A DNA stretch of 64,000 nucleotides, from positions 1 through 64,000 of the forward strand of contig NZ_JACAPG010000018.1 of NCBI RefSeq assembly GCF_013385825.1. Direction: 5' to 3'. The notes below the pieces were generated by a model that was given only the letters and a program-made list of their open reading frames with translations, was not told where the DNA came from and did no database searches. A program made the position numbers and the translations under genes. Source of the stretch: Pseudomonas reactans (GTDB lineage: Bacteria; Pseudomonadota; Gammaproteobacteria; Pseudomonadales; Pseudomonadaceae). The first letter of the stretch is position 1, and each line of letters begins with the position of its first letter. This document shows positions 47,110 to 56,007 of the stretch, piece after piece.

Positions 47110-48057
47110 TCAGGCGGGTGTCTTCTTCACCCGCAACGCCTTCGCCTTGGCTTCTACGCCCAGGTACATCACCAGCGCGATCAGCAGTGGCAAGATGAAG
47201 TAAATCGCCCGATACGCGATCAACCCAGCCAGCAAACTGCCCCGCGACGCCTCATGCTGCAACAGTGCAATAAATACCGCCTCCAGCACGCCCAGCCCTG
47301 CCGGAATATGGGTGAGCACTCCGGCAATCGCGCTGATCAGCAACACGCCCAGTACCAGTGGATAGTCCAGTTTGGCCGGCAGCAGGGTGAAAATCACCGC
47401 CGCCATCAGCGACCAATTCAACGCGCCCAGCAGCAACTGCAAGCACGCCATGCGCACTGACGGCAGGTTGATTTCCATGCCGCGAATCGTCCACGCACGT
47501 TTCTTCGAAAACTGGCAGGCCACCAGATAACCCAGGCTGGCCAGCACCAACAACGCACCAATGCCTTGCAAGGCAGTGGTGCTGACCTTCCACCCCGGCG
47601 GCATGGTCACCAGACCGCTGCTGAACACCACCCCGGCAATCGCCATGTAGCCAAACCAATTGGTGGCCAGGCTCAGGCCGAGGATCTTGGCGATATTGCC
47701 GGTGCTCACGCCCAAGCGCGAATACAGCCGATAACGCATGGCGATGCCGCCCACCCACGCGCTCAGGTTGAGGTTGAACGCGTAGCTGATGATGCCCACC
47801 GGCAGGATTTGCTTCCACACCAGGTTCTGGCGGATGTAGGTGCGGCCGATCAAGTCGAAGCTGGCGTACACCAGAAAACTGCACAGCGTTAGCGCGCCTG
47901 CGATCACCAGTGTGCGCACCTTGAAGTCGCCCAGGGTCTGCACCACTTCGCTCCAATCGATGCGCCGCGCGAGCAGGGTGAACAGCACGATCAGCACCAG
48001 GAAGAAGGCGATGGTCAGCGGTTTCTTCCAGCGCTTGAATCGGGATTCAGCGGTCAT
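47110..48057 (-). CDS. ybhN: Lysylphosphatidylglycerol synthase transmembrane-domain protein (YbhN/UPF0104)
   Basis: A 315-aa integral membrane protein with about eight helices and no catalytic domain, like E. coli YbhN and the flippase half of MprF. It contains the conserved WVGGIAMRYRLYSRLGVSTG loop and GVLEAVFIALLQ near the end. E. coli YbhN lies beside ClsB and YbhP in the same way, which suggests a role in moving or modifying anionic phospholipids; the activity is not established. Its start overlaps the clsB stop by 11 nt. Confidence 0.85.
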   Translation of the reverse strand: MTAESRFKRWKKPLTIAFFLVLIVLFTLLARRIDWSEVVQTLGDFKVRTLVIAGALTLCSFLVYASFDLIGRTYIRQNLVWKQILPVGIISYAFNLNLSAWVGGIAMRYRLYSRLGVSTGNIAKILGLSLATNWFGYMAIAGVVFSSGLVTMPPGWKVSTTALQGIGALLVLASLGYLVACQFSKKRAWTIRGMEINLPSVRMACLQLLLGALNWSLMAAVIFTLLPAKLDYPLVLGVLLISAIAGVLTHIPAGLGVLEAVFIALLQHEASRGSLLAGLIAYRAIYFILPLLIALVMYLGVEAKAKALRVKKTPA

Positions 48058-49309
48058 TGGCCTGGCTCTCGATGGGTTTCAAGCGTGGCTTGTGCGCCGG
48101 CAGCCAGCCCGTCAACGCCGGGAAGTGGCGCATCACATGAAACACCAGGAAGCCCACGGTCAACCGCCACAGCCACAGGCGCGGCTTGCGGTTCTCCGGC
48201 ATGGTCTGGCAGTGGTCTTTGGCGAGTGTTTCCAGGCGTTCGTAAAGTTGTTGATTGAACGCGCGGTCACGAATCAACACGTTGGCTTCCAGGTTCAGCG
48301 ACAGGCTCAGCGGGTCGAGGTTGCTCGAACCCACGGTGCTCCATTCGTCATCCACCAACGCCACCTTGCCGTGCAGCGGGCGCTGGCAGTATTCGTGGAT
48401 CACCACGCCATCTTTGAGCAGATAGTCGTAGAGCATCCGCGCCGCCAGCTTGGCCAGCAGCACGTCGGGCTGGCCCTGCATGATCAGTTGCACCTGCACG
48501 CCACGGCGCGCAGCGTTGCGGATTTCCCGCAGCAGGCGGTAGCCGGGGAAGAAGTAGGCGTTGGCGATCACCACGCGTGTTTGCGCCTTGCTCAGCGCGT
48601 GGATGTACGCCTCTTCAATGTCATCGCGATGCTGCACGTTGTCGCGGTAAATCAAGCGCACCAGGCCATCACCCTGGTCGGTAGACCACAGCGAAGGCCG
48701 CTGCTGGCGCCGTCGCCAGCCACGTCGTGTGCGCAACTGGCGACCACTTTGCGCCAGGGCAAAATGATGGAGGTCGGCCACTGCCGGTCCTATCACTTGA
48801 ACGGCGTAATCCTGCTTGGCTTCGGGGCCGAAGTCCCCCAAGTGATCGGCAGAAAAATTGATCCCGCCGATAAACGCTATTTCCGCATCCACCACCACAA
48901 TCTTGCGGTGCAGGCGACGAAACCAGTTGGTGCGAATACCCAAGGTCTTGGACGCCGGGTCAAACATCTGCACCGTCACTCCTGCGTCCGCCAACTCGCC
49001 CAGAAACGATGGGCTCAGTTCGCCACAGCCAAAGCCATCGAGGCTCACCACCACCTTGACTCCACGCTGCGCGGCCTCGATCAGGATACCGTGCAGCTCA
49101 TGGCCCACCTTGTCTTCGAAAAGAATGAAGGTCTCCAATAGAATTTCCCGGCGGGCCGCGCGCAGGGCTTCGAACACCTTGGGAAAATACGCCTCGCCGT
49201 TCTCCAGCAATTCGACCTGGTTACCCCTCTGCCAGCCGTAGTCCAGGTCGCGGGCCTTGGCTTCGTCCGGAGGCTGGTCGGTGGAGATATGTTCAACGGC
49301 CACGTTCAT
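48047..49309 (-). CDS. clsB: Cardiolipin synthase ClsB (phospholipase D family)
   Basis: A 420-aa phospholipase D superfamily enzyme that forms cardiolipin from phosphatidylglycerol or other phospholipids at the inner membrane. Two HKD motifs are visible: HRKIVVVDAEIAFIGGIN (near 130) and HGKVALVDDEWSTVGSSN (near 315). The length and the lack of N-terminal membrane helices fit ClsB rather than ClsA. The ATGA overlap with the upstream ybhP-like gene and the overlap with ybhN show a tight three-gene operon, the same set as in E. coli. Confidence 0.92.
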   Translation of the reverse strand: MNVAVEHISTDQPPDEAKARDLDYGWQRGNQVELLENGEAYFPKVFEALRAARREILLETFILFEDKVGHELHGILIEAAQRGVKVVVSLDGFGCGELSPSFLGELADAGVTVQMFDPASKTLGIRTNWFRRLHRKIVVVDAEIAFIGGINFSADHLGDFGPEAKQDYAVQVIGPAVADLHHFALAQSGRQLRTRRGWRRRQQRPSLWSTDQGDGLVRLIYRDNVQHRDDIEEAYIHALSKAQTRVVIANAYFFPGYRLLREIRNAARRGVQVQLIMQGQPDVLLAKLAARMLYDYLLKDGVVIHEYCQRPLHGKVALVDDEWSTVGSSNLDPLSLSLNLEANVLIRDRAFNQQLYERLETLAKDHCQTMPENRKPRLWLWRLTVGFLVFHVMRHFPALTGWLPAHKPRLKPIESQANDR

Positions 49310-50085
49310 AGCTCGATCTCCACCGACAGCGGCACATGGTCTGATAAATGAGACCAGGGCCGCGTTGTCAGCACACGAGGGTTATGCACCTTCAAGTTAC
49401 GCACGTAAATCCGGTCCAGCGGCAACAACGGCAGGCGCGCCGGGAAGGTGCGTGCGGGCTTGCCGTTAACCTCGACGAACACCTCCTTCAGGCCGGCCTT
49501 GCTGAGGTCGGCCTTCTGGCGCCAATCGTTGAAATCACCGGCCACCACCAGCGGCGCATCGGCTGGAATCTCGCTGATACGCTGCTCGATCAAACGCAAT
49601 TGCTGCTGGCGATGCACCTCGCGCAAACCCAGGTGAATGCAGATCGCATGGATCTCCTGGCCCGTGCCCGGCAGGCGCAGCACGCAATGCAGCAGGCCAC
49701 GGTTTTCATGGCCGCTTTGGGAAATATCGAGGTTGTCGTAGCGCACGATCTGGAATTTCGATAGCAGCGCGTTGCCGTGGTCACCGTGGGGGTAGACCGC
49801 ATTGCGGCCGTAGGCGAACTGCGGCCAGATGCTGTCGGCGAGGAATTCGTACTGCGGCATGTTCGGCCAGTCGCTGAAGCGCTGTGGATGGCGTTCGTGG
49901 GTGCCGTGGATTTCCTGCAAAAACACCATATCCGCGCCCACGCTGCGCACCGCTTCACGCAGCTCGGGCAGGATGAAACGTCGATTCAGGGCGGTGAAGC
50001 CCTTGTGGATATTGACCGTCAGCACCGTGAAGCGAGTGATGGCGACGCTGGGGGTGATGGGCACCCAGTCGGGAATCGCAGCCAT
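49306..50085 (-). CDS. ybhP: Endonuclease/exonuclease/phosphatase-family protein (YbhP-like)
   Basis: A 259-aa member of the EEP superfamily. The metal and catalytic motifs are present: TVNIHKG, MVFLQEIHG (Glu), HLGLREVHR, VAGDFNDW and the final HLSDHVPLSVEIEL (Asp-His). Members include DNases, sphingomyelinases and inositol phosphatases. Its place ahead of clsB and ybhN suggests a phospholipid-related phosphodiesterase, as an inference. The ATG at 50085 is used because upstream in-frame residues are not conserved. First gene of the operon, divergent from the MscS-family gene. Confidence 0.82.
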   Translation of the reverse strand: MAAIPDWVPITPSVAITRFTVLTVNIHKGFTALNRRFILPELREAVRSVGADMVFLQEIHGTHERHPQRFSDWPNMPQYEFLADSIWPQFAYGRNAVYPHGDHGNALLSKFQIVRYDNLDISQSGHENRGLLHCVLRLPGTGQEIHAICIHLGLREVHRQQQLRLIEQRISEIPADAPLVVAGDFNDWRQKADLSKAGLKEVFVEVNGKPARTFPARLPLLPLDRIYVRNLKVHNPRVLTTRPWSHLSDHVPLSVEIEL

Positions 50086-50255
50086 GATTGCTCCTGTGAA
50101 AGAAGTGGGGGCCTGGCCCCCGTTTATGGCTGACTGTGATTTTTGACGGAAAGTTTCCAGCGTCCTACAGACGGCATAAAGATGCCGCTGAAGGGGAACG
50201 ATCAAAGCGCAAACCCGTCAGTTCCTTACAGACCCTTCTGAAGGAGCTCGGTGTT

Positions 50256-52340
50256 TTGCTGAATCTCAAGACTGCATTACTGCTCGGCGCGCTGCTGTTT
50301 TGCGGCAGTGGCGCGCTGCAAGCGGCGGCCACCGCGCCGGAACCTGAAGCGCCGGCCAAGCCGGAATTGCTGGTGGAGGGCGGGCTGCTGGGGGCGATCA
50401 GTTCCAGCATTGATGACGTACAGCAAAAGCTCGACCTCAATCAGAACCTGATCGACGAGTGGCGCCTGCGCGCGGACCGAGCGGCCGACGAGGTGGGGCG
50501 GCTGGTCGACCAGACCACAGCACGCTCCCCCTGGAGTGTGGCGGGGGATTTCCTGCTGCTGTCCGGCGTGTGGGTCGGCGCATTTGTGGCGATGACGCTG
50601 TTGGGGCGATTTATCGTACAGCGCCTGGGCCGCCGTTCCTTCTTCGAGCGGCGCGGACGCCTGCTGGCGGTGCTCGGGTATGTGATCCCCTATACGGTTC
50701 CCGCGTTGATATGCCTGCCGCTGACCCTGTATGTCAGTCACTTCCTACCCACCTCCGTGGGCCGAGCGCTGGCGCTGTGCTTTGCCTACGCCACCAGTAG
50801 CGGCATCTTTTCCACATCAATGCTGCTGTGCGTCATTGTGATGTTCAACGTCGGACACAAGCGCCCGGCGGTACGGATCATTCGCAGCTACTGCCCCAAA
50901 CCGCTGTTCCTGATCGGCTTCCTCGCCGCCCTTAGCGATGCGCTGACCAGCCCACAAATCGCCCGTCAGCTGGGCGGCAATATCACCAGCAGCATTGCCG
51001 TGTTTACCGGGCTGTTTGCGGCGGTGATTTTCGGCATGCTGGTGATCCGGCTGCGTCGTCCGGTCGCCCATCTGATCCGCAATCGGCCACTGGCTCAGCG
51101 CTTAAAACACCCGGCACTGCAACAGTCGCTGCGAATATTTTCCGGCCTGTGGTACTGGCCGATCCTGTTGATGGTGCTGGTGTCGGCGATCAACCTGATC
51201 GGCGCCGGTGACGACAACCAGAAAGTCCTGCGTTGTGCGCTGTTCACCACGATCCTGCTGATCGGCACGGTGTTCCTCAGCACCGTGCTGCAACACCTGT
51301 TCAAGTCGCGCAGCCAAGTGGCGATCCAACGCAGCAGTGCGTACAAGGAACGCTTCCTCAGCCTGTTGCACGCGATCCTGCGCATTGTCATGGCCATCGC
51401 GTTTATCGAAATCCTCGGGCGGATCTGGGGCGTGTCGCTGTTCGAGTTCGCCCAGCGCAACTCGGTGGGCCGGGCCATCAGCGATTCCCTCAGCAGCATC
51501 GGCCTGATCCTGCTGATGACCTGGCTGTTCTGGGTGGTGCTCGACACGGCGATCCAGGAAGCGCTGAAACCGCCGGTCAACAAGCGCTCCAGTCGCCAAC
51601 CGAGCACGCGGGTGAAAACCATCCTGCCGCTGCTGCGCAATGCGGTGAAGATCATTTTGGTGGTGATTTGTGCGATCACCACCATGGCCAACCTCGGCAT
51701 CAACGTCGCGCCGCTGCTGGCCGGTGCAGGTGTGGTCGGCTTGGCCATTGGTTTTGGCTCGCAACAACTGGTGCAGGACGTGATCACCGGGCTGTTCATC
51801 ATCATCGAAGACACGCTGTCCATCGGCGACTGGGTGGTGCTTGACTCCGGCCACGCCGGCACCGTCGAAGGCCTGACCATCCGCACCCTGCGACTGCGCG
51901 ATGGCAAGGGTTTTGTGCATTCGGTGCCGTTCGGACAGATCAAGGCGGTCACCAACCAATCGCGGCAATTTGCCTACGCGTTCTTCTCGGTGCAGTTCAC
52001 CTACGACACGGACGTGGACAAGGCGGTGGAGCTGATCCGCGAGGCGGGGCAGTCAATCCGGGATGATGTGTTCCTCAAGTACAACCTGCAAGGACCGCTG
52101 GAGGTGTTCGGCGTCGACAAGATGGACCTCAACGGCGTGGTGCTCACGGCGCAATTTCGCACGGTGTCGGGCGGGCAATATGCAGTAAGCCGTGCATTCA
52201 ACCAGCGCCTGAAAAAGCTTGTGGATAACTGTGACGAGGTGCATTTCGCGCAAACTTATCCACAGCAGGTCATGGTGCCTGCGCGGGCGGCCCTTGAGCA
52301 TGAACCGACGGAGGCGGGCGCGAAGACAGTTAATCCGTGA
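50256..52340 (+). CDS. Large MscS-family mechanosensitive channel
   Basis: A 694-aa inner-membrane channel. It has a signal peptide (about 1-20, ending near ALQAAA), a periplasmic helical segment, roughly nine to ten membrane helices, and a C-terminal MscS domain. The pore helix is INVAPLLAGAGVVGLAIGFG, then SQQLVQDVITGLFIIIED and the beta domain with VEGLTIRTLRLRDGKG. Such channels open under membrane tension to release solutes during hypo-osmotic shock. I choose a TTG at 50256 because AAGGAG lies 9 nt upstream and the signal peptide begins there; an ATG at 50136 would add 40 unusual residues. It is divergent from ybhP. Confidence 0.85.
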   Translation: MLNLKTALLLGALLFCGSGALQAAATAPEPEAPAKPELLVEGGLLGAISSSIDDVQQKLDLNQNLIDEWRLRADRAADEVGRLVDQTTARSPWSVAGDFLLLSGVWVGAFVAMTLLGRFIVQRLGRRSFFERRGRLLAVLGYVIPYTVPALICLPLTLYVSHFLPTSVGRALALCFAYATSSGIFSTSMLLCVIVMFNVGHKRPAVRIIRSYCPKPLFLIGFLAALSDALTSPQIARQLGGNITSSIAVFTGLFAAVIFGMLVIRLRRPVAHLIRNRPLAQRLKHPALQQSLRIFSGLWYWPILLMVLVSAINLIGAGDDNQKVLRCALFTTILLIGTVFLSTVLQHLFKSRSQVAIQRSSAYKERFLSLLHAILRIVMAIAFIEILGRIWGVSLFEFAQRNSVGRAISDSLSSIGLILLMTWLFWVVLDTAIQEALKPPVNKRSSRQPSTRVKTILPLLRNAVKIILVVICAITTMANLGINVAPLLAGAGVVGLAIGFGSQQLVQDVITGLFIIIEDTLSIGDWVVLDSGHAGTVEGLTIRTLRLRDGKGFVHSVPFGQIKAVTNQSRQFAYAFFSVQFTYDTDVDKAVELIREAGQSIRDDVFLKYNLQGPLEVFGVDKMDLNGVVLTAQFRTVSGGQYAVSRAFNQRLKKLVDNCDEVHFAQTYPQQVMVPARAALEHEPTEAGAKTVNP

Positions 52341-52426
52341 CGGTTGCGCTACAAACCCGCAAAATGCAACGATTCTGGCCAAGACCAGAAAACCTTCGTT
52401 CCAAACAGACCGGGCCTGCTCAATCT

Positions 52427-53311
52427 ATGCGAATGCGCCTTATGTTACTGGGCGGCGGGAATGCCCTCGGGCAGGCGCTGATTCGCCTCGGTGCAGAGGA
52501 AGACATCGGTTTCCTCGCACCCAAACCGCCCCAAGACGGCTGGGATGCCGCGAGCCTCACCCAATTGCTCGACGACACCCGTCCCGATGCGTTGATCAAC
52601 CTCGCCTACTATTTCGACTGGTTCCAGGCCGAAGCGGTCAGCGAAACCCGTCTGGCCGCCCAGGAGTTCGCTATCGAACGCCTGGCCGAGTTGTGCCAGC
52701 ACCACAACATTACCCTGCTGCAACCGTCCAGCTACCGCGTGTTCGATGGCTCCCGCGCCACCGCCTACAGCGAAAAGGACGAGCCGGTGCCCCTGGGCCT
52801 GCGCGGCCAGGCGTTGTGGCGTATCGAACAGAGTGTGCGCGCCACTTGCCCGCAACATGTGTTGTTGCGGTTTGGCTGGCTGCTGGATGACAGTGTCGAT
52901 GGCACCCTCGGGCGCTTTTTGGCTCGTGCCGAGAAACCGGATGAATTGCTGATGGCGGACGACCGTCGCGGTAACCCGACGCCCGTGGACGATGCAGCGC
53001 GGGTGATCATCTCGGTGCTCAAGCAGCTCGATTGCGCGGCGCCGCTATGGGGCACCTATCACTACGCCGGCCAAGAGGCGACCACGCCGTTGGCGCTGGG
53101 CCAGGCGATCCTCACCGAAGCGCGCAACTTTCACCCGCTGGCGATTGAATCCCCTACCGCCCAGGCGCACGCGGCCCGGCCGGATGCGAGCGAAGAACCG
53201 CAACACGCGGTGCTCGCCTGCAAGAAAATCCTCCACACCTTCGGCATCAAGCCACGGGCATGGCGGGCGGGGTTGCCGGCGTTGCTGGATCGGTTCTACC
53301 GCCATACCTGA
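52427..53311 (+). CDS. RmlD-like NAD(P)-dependent sugar-nucleotide reductase/epimerase
   Basis: A 294-aa Rossmann-fold protein of the extended SDR / RmlD_sub_bind type. It has the nucleotide loop LLGGGNALGQAL near the N-terminus, INLAYYFDWF, and SSYRVFDG in the place of the active-site serine. The usual YxxxK is not evident, so catalysis by the standard mechanism is doubtful. There is no sugar-biosynthesis cluster nearby. The matching gene sits beside oprG in P. aeruginosa (annotated there as an epimerase). The ATG at 52427 is used; an ATG two codons later is also possible. Confidence 0.75.
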   Translation: MRMRLMLLGGGNALGQALIRLGAEEDIGFLAPKPPQDGWDAASLTQLLDDTRPDALINLAYYFDWFQAEAVSETRLAAQEFAIERLAELCQHHNITLLQPSSYRVFDGSRATAYSEKDEPVPLGLRGQALWRIEQSVRATCPQHVLLRFGWLLDDSVDGTLGRFLARAEKPDELLMADDRRGNPTPVDDAARVIISVLKQLDCAAPLWGTYHYAGQEATTPLALGQAILTEARNFHPLAIESPTAQAHAARPDASEEPQHAVLACKKILHTFGIKPRAWRAGLPALLDRFYRHT

Positions 53312-53321
53312 CCCCAAACGC

Positions 53322-53407
53322 GTAGGAGCCGGCTTGCCGGCGATGCAGACACCTCGGTCTTTCAGTTAAACCGTGGTGATGCTATCGCCGGCAAGCCGGC
53401 TCCTACA
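53322..53407. repeat. REPIN (two inverted REP elements, GCCGGC class)
   Basis: GTAGGAGCCGGCTTGCCGGC at 53322-53341 and its inverted partner (core CGCCGGCAAGCCGGC) at 53384-53407 form a doublet. It lies between the 3' ends of the convergent RmlD-like and oprG genes. Confidence 0.92.
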
Positions 53408-53423
53408 GGGGGGGCAGTGTGGT

Positions 53424-54122
53424 TTAGAACTTGTAGCCAATACCCACCATGTAAACCATCGGGTCCACGTCCACATTGACCTTGGCGCGGGTGCCAGGCG
53501 CCACGCCATTGTTTTCCACGGTGGCCTTGGTGCTGATGTCGATGTAGCGCGCCTGGGCGTTGATCATCCACTTGTCGTTGATCATGTAGTCCGCACCGAT
53601 CTGCGCGGCCCAGCCCCAGGAGTTTTCAGCCTTGAAGTTGCTGAAACCTGCGCCTTGGGCACGGCTGCCGACGTGTTCGTCGTAGATCCAGGTGTAGTTG
53701 ATACCGGCGCCCACGTACGGTTGGAAGGCCGACTTGTTGTCGAGTGGGTAGTACACGACACTCAAGGTTGGCGGCAGGTGTTTCAGGGTGCCGAGCTTGC
53801 CGTTGGCGGGGCTCAGGGCGGTGCCTTTGATCTTCACATCATGCTCGAACGGCGTGGCAGCCAGCAGTTCGATACCGACGTGGTTGGTCAGCATGTAGGC
53901 GAAGTTCAGGCCCAGCTGGGTGTCGCTGCTCATGGTCGCTTTGCCGCCCAGGTTGGTGCCTGCCAACGGGCCCTGGTCAACTTTGACGTGGCCGCTGTCC
54001 GCCTTCGGGTTCACGGTGATTGCACCGGCGCGCACCAGAATGTCGCCGGCTTCGTGAGCGTGTGCAACGGGGGCGACGAGGGCGAGCGCGAAGAGGGACG
54101 CGCCGAGCAGAGACTTGTTCAT
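53424..54122 (-). CDS. oprG: Outer membrane protein of the OmpW/OprG family
   Basis: A 232-aa eight-stranded outer-membrane barrel. The signal peptide (1-22) ends at APVAHA, and the C-terminal residue is Phe (VGIGYKF), the barrel-assembly signal. Family segments include HEAGDILVRAGAITVNP at the mature start, LPPTLSVVYYP and QPYVGAGINYTW. OprG/OmpW form hydrophobic channels for small apolar molecules; in P. aeruginosa OprG rises under low oxygen. A possible ANR site lies upstream. It is transcribed toward a REPIN, with the zinc operon upstream on the same strand. Confidence 0.92.
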   Translation of the reverse strand: MNKSLLGASLFALALVAPVAHAHEAGDILVRAGAITVNPKADSGHVKVDQGPLAGTNLGGKATMSSDTQLGLNFAYMLTNHVGIELLAATPFEHDVKIKGTALSPANGKLGTLKHLPPTLSVVYYPLDNKSAFQPYVGAGINYTWIYDEHVGSRAQGAGFSNFKAENSWGWAAQIGADYMINDKWMINAQARYIDISTKATVENNGVAPGTRAKVNVDVDPMVYMVGIGYKF

Positions 54123-54185
54123 GGGAGCTCCAAAGGACGTTTAAAAGTTGTACGTCCAATGGTAAAGATCGTTCCGTCCGGTCTT

Positions 54186-54199
54186 TTGACTCAGCTCAA
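54186..54199 (-). promoter_or_regulatory. Possible ANR/FNR box upstream of oprG
   Basis: TTGAC-N4-CTCAA matches eight of ten positions of TTGAT-N4-ATCAA, 64-77 nt upstream of the oprG start. The distance fits a class II activator site only if the transcription start lies about 25-35 nt before the gene. Confidence 0.4.
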
Positions 54200-54216
54200 T
54201 GAAAGGGCGATCAGCC

Positions 54217-54729
54217 TTATTCAGGCAGCTCGTACATGTAAATTTTCTCGGCTTCCATCTGGTAACCGGCATCGGCCAGCTCGCTGGTGGACGGTTTGAC
54301 CTGCATCTCACCTTCAATCCAGTACGGCTGGTACAGCTCATCGAGCTTCACGCCGATTTCGCTTTTGACATGCACGATCTGGTTCGACGGCGGCGGCGGC
54401 ACATGGATGCATGCGCCGAAATACGGCACCAGCAAGAATTCGGTGGTGCGCCCGTTTTCACTGACTTCCAGAGGCACGATGTAACCGGGCAAGCGAATGT
54501 GCTGGCCGTTGAGCGCAGGCACCACTGGCGCGTTGGGCATTTCCTGCTTGGCAGCCGGCGCCGACTCCAGCGCATCCGCCATGCTGGAAAGGTTGTGCAG
54601 CGGCTGCATGTTCGGCACTTCCGGTTCGGCATCCGGTGGAATCAGCTCCGACCACGTCAGCTCTTTGGGCTCGGCGGCCCACGCGGGCAGGGCGATCAGC
54701 AGAAACAATGCAAACAGGATGCGACGCAT
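54217..54729 (-). CDS. DUF3299 family exported protein
   Basis: A 170-aa protein with a signal peptide (about 1-19, ending PAWAA). The mature part shows the family core: LTWSELIPPD near the N-terminus, then IRLPGYIVPLEVSENGR, FLLVPYFGACIHVPPPP and QPYWIEGEM. The conserved Cys and His in ACIHVP could bind metal. DUF3299 proteins accompany FtsX-like ABC permeases. In Vibrio cholerae and P. aeruginosa they lie in zinc-responsive operons with a DUF2796/ZrgA protein, as here. The ATG at 54729 is chosen for its GAGGAAGG site; one five codons earlier overlaps the permease stop. Confidence 0.82.
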   Translation of the reverse strand: MRRILFALFLLIALPAWAAEPKELTWSELIPPDAEPEVPNMQPLHNLSSMADALESAPAAKQEMPNAPVVPALNGQHIRLPGYIVPLEVSENGRTTEFLLVPYFGACIHVPPPPSNQIVHVKSEIGVKLDELYQPYWIEGEMQVKPSTSELADAGYQMEAEKIYMYELPE

Positions 54730-54740
54730 CAAGGCCTTCC

Positions 54741-56006
54741 TCATAAACGTATGGACAGGCCATCGGCCAGGGATTGCCGATAGGCGCGCCACGCGGGCAC
54801 GCTGCCCATCAACAGCGCGGCGCCCAGGATACCGGCGAGCAGCGTCCATTCATATTCGCTGGGCCACGACATCGGCAGGTCCAGGCCGTAGTTGGCCTGC
54901 AGATACCCGCGCGAGGCGGCGATGCACACGTAGAGCAAGCCAACCCCCGCCACCACGCCAGACAACGCCAGGGCGAAGGCCTCGAAGATCAGCAGTGTCG
55001 CGATATGCCAGGGACGTGCGCCCACCGAACGCAAGATCGCCATTTCGCGGCGCCGTTCGTTGAGGCTGGTAAGGATCGCCGTGAGCATGCCGATCAATCC
55101 GGTGAGCACCACGAACAGTGAGATCACGAACAGCGCTTTTTCGGCGGTGCCCATCATGCTCCACAGCTCTTGCAGCGCCACGCCGGGCAGGATCGCCAGC
55201 ATCGGCTCGCCACGGAACTCGTTGATCTCCCGTTGCAGGGCGAAGGTGGAAATCTTGTTGTTCAGGCCGAGCATGAACGCGGTGATGGCCTGCGGCGTGA
55301 GGTCCATGTTGCGCGCCTGGTCGGCACTGATGCGGCCTTTGCCTTGGGCTGGCACGCCGTTGTGCCAATCGATATGGATCGCTTCCATGCCGCCGAGGCT
55401 GATGTGCAACGTGCGGTCTACCGGGGTGCCGGTGCGCTTGAGTATGCCGACGACGGTGAAGGGTTTGTCATCGTGTTTCACCAGGCTGACCACCGCCACA
55501 CCATGGGCCAGCACCAGTTTGTCGCCGAGTTTGTAGTGCAGCGCGTCAGCCACCTCGGCACCGAGCACCACTTCAAACGGGTCGGTGGCGAAGGCACGGC
55601 CGCTGGCCAGTTCGAGGTTTTGCTTGCGCCCGTATTGGTAGTGCTCGAAGTAGGATTCGTTGGTGCCCATCACGCGGTAGCCGCGATGGGAGTCACCGAG
55701 TGAAATCGGGATCGCCCATTTCACCTGGGGGCTGGCGGCGAAATGTTCGAAGCTGTCCCAGCGGATGTTGTTGGTGGCGTTGCCGATGCGAAACACCGAG
55801 TACAACAGTAGGTTCACCGAGCCGGAACGGGCACCGACGATCAGGTCGGTGCCGCTGATAGTACTGGCGAAACTGTTGCGCGCTTCAACGCGCACACGTT
55901 CCACCGCGAGCAACAAGCAGACTGAAAGCGCGATGGCGAAGGCGGTGAGGATCGCGGTAAAGCGGCGGTTAGCCAGGCTGGCCATGGCTAGACGGAACAG
56001 ATACAT
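54741..56006 (-). CDS. FtsX-like ABC transporter permease (zinc operon)
   Basis: A 421-aa permease of the MacB/FtsX type VII group. It has one N-terminal helix (about 17-38, TAILTAFAIALSVCLLLAV), a large periplasmic domain, and three C-terminal helices (near 285-310, 335-365 and 385-405). LNERRREMAILRSVGARPW is the coupling segment for the ATPase. Type VII systems usually do mechanical work or export rather than import, so its role in zinc physiology is open. The start overlaps no gene and lies 1 nt after the ATPase stop; it ends 11 nt before the DUF3299 gene. Confidence 0.87.
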   Translation of the reverse strand: MYLFRLAMASLANRRFTAILTAFAIALSVCLLLAVERVRVEARNSFASTISGTDLIVGARSGSVNLLLYSVFRIGNATNNIRWDSFEHFAASPQVKWAIPISLGDSHRGYRVMGTNESYFEHYQYGRKQNLELASGRAFATDPFEVVLGAEVADALHYKLGDKLVLAHGVAVVSLVKHDDKPFTVVGILKRTGTPVDRTLHISLGGMEAIHIDWHNGVPAQGKGRISADQARNMDLTPQAITAFMLGLNNKISTFALQREINEFRGEPMLAILPGVALQELWSMMGTAEKALFVISLFVVLTGLIGMLTAILTSLNERRREMAILRSVGARPWHIATLLIFEAFALALSGVVAGVGLLYVCIAASRGYLQANYGLDLPMSWPSEYEWTLLAGILGAALLMGSVPAWRAYRQSLADGLSIRL

Positions 56007-56007
56007 C

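Noticed and set aside
52337..52426. Longer N-terminus for the RmlD-like protein
   Set aside because: The 30 extra residues precede the Rossmann start and are unlike the family. The ATG at 52427 is better placed.
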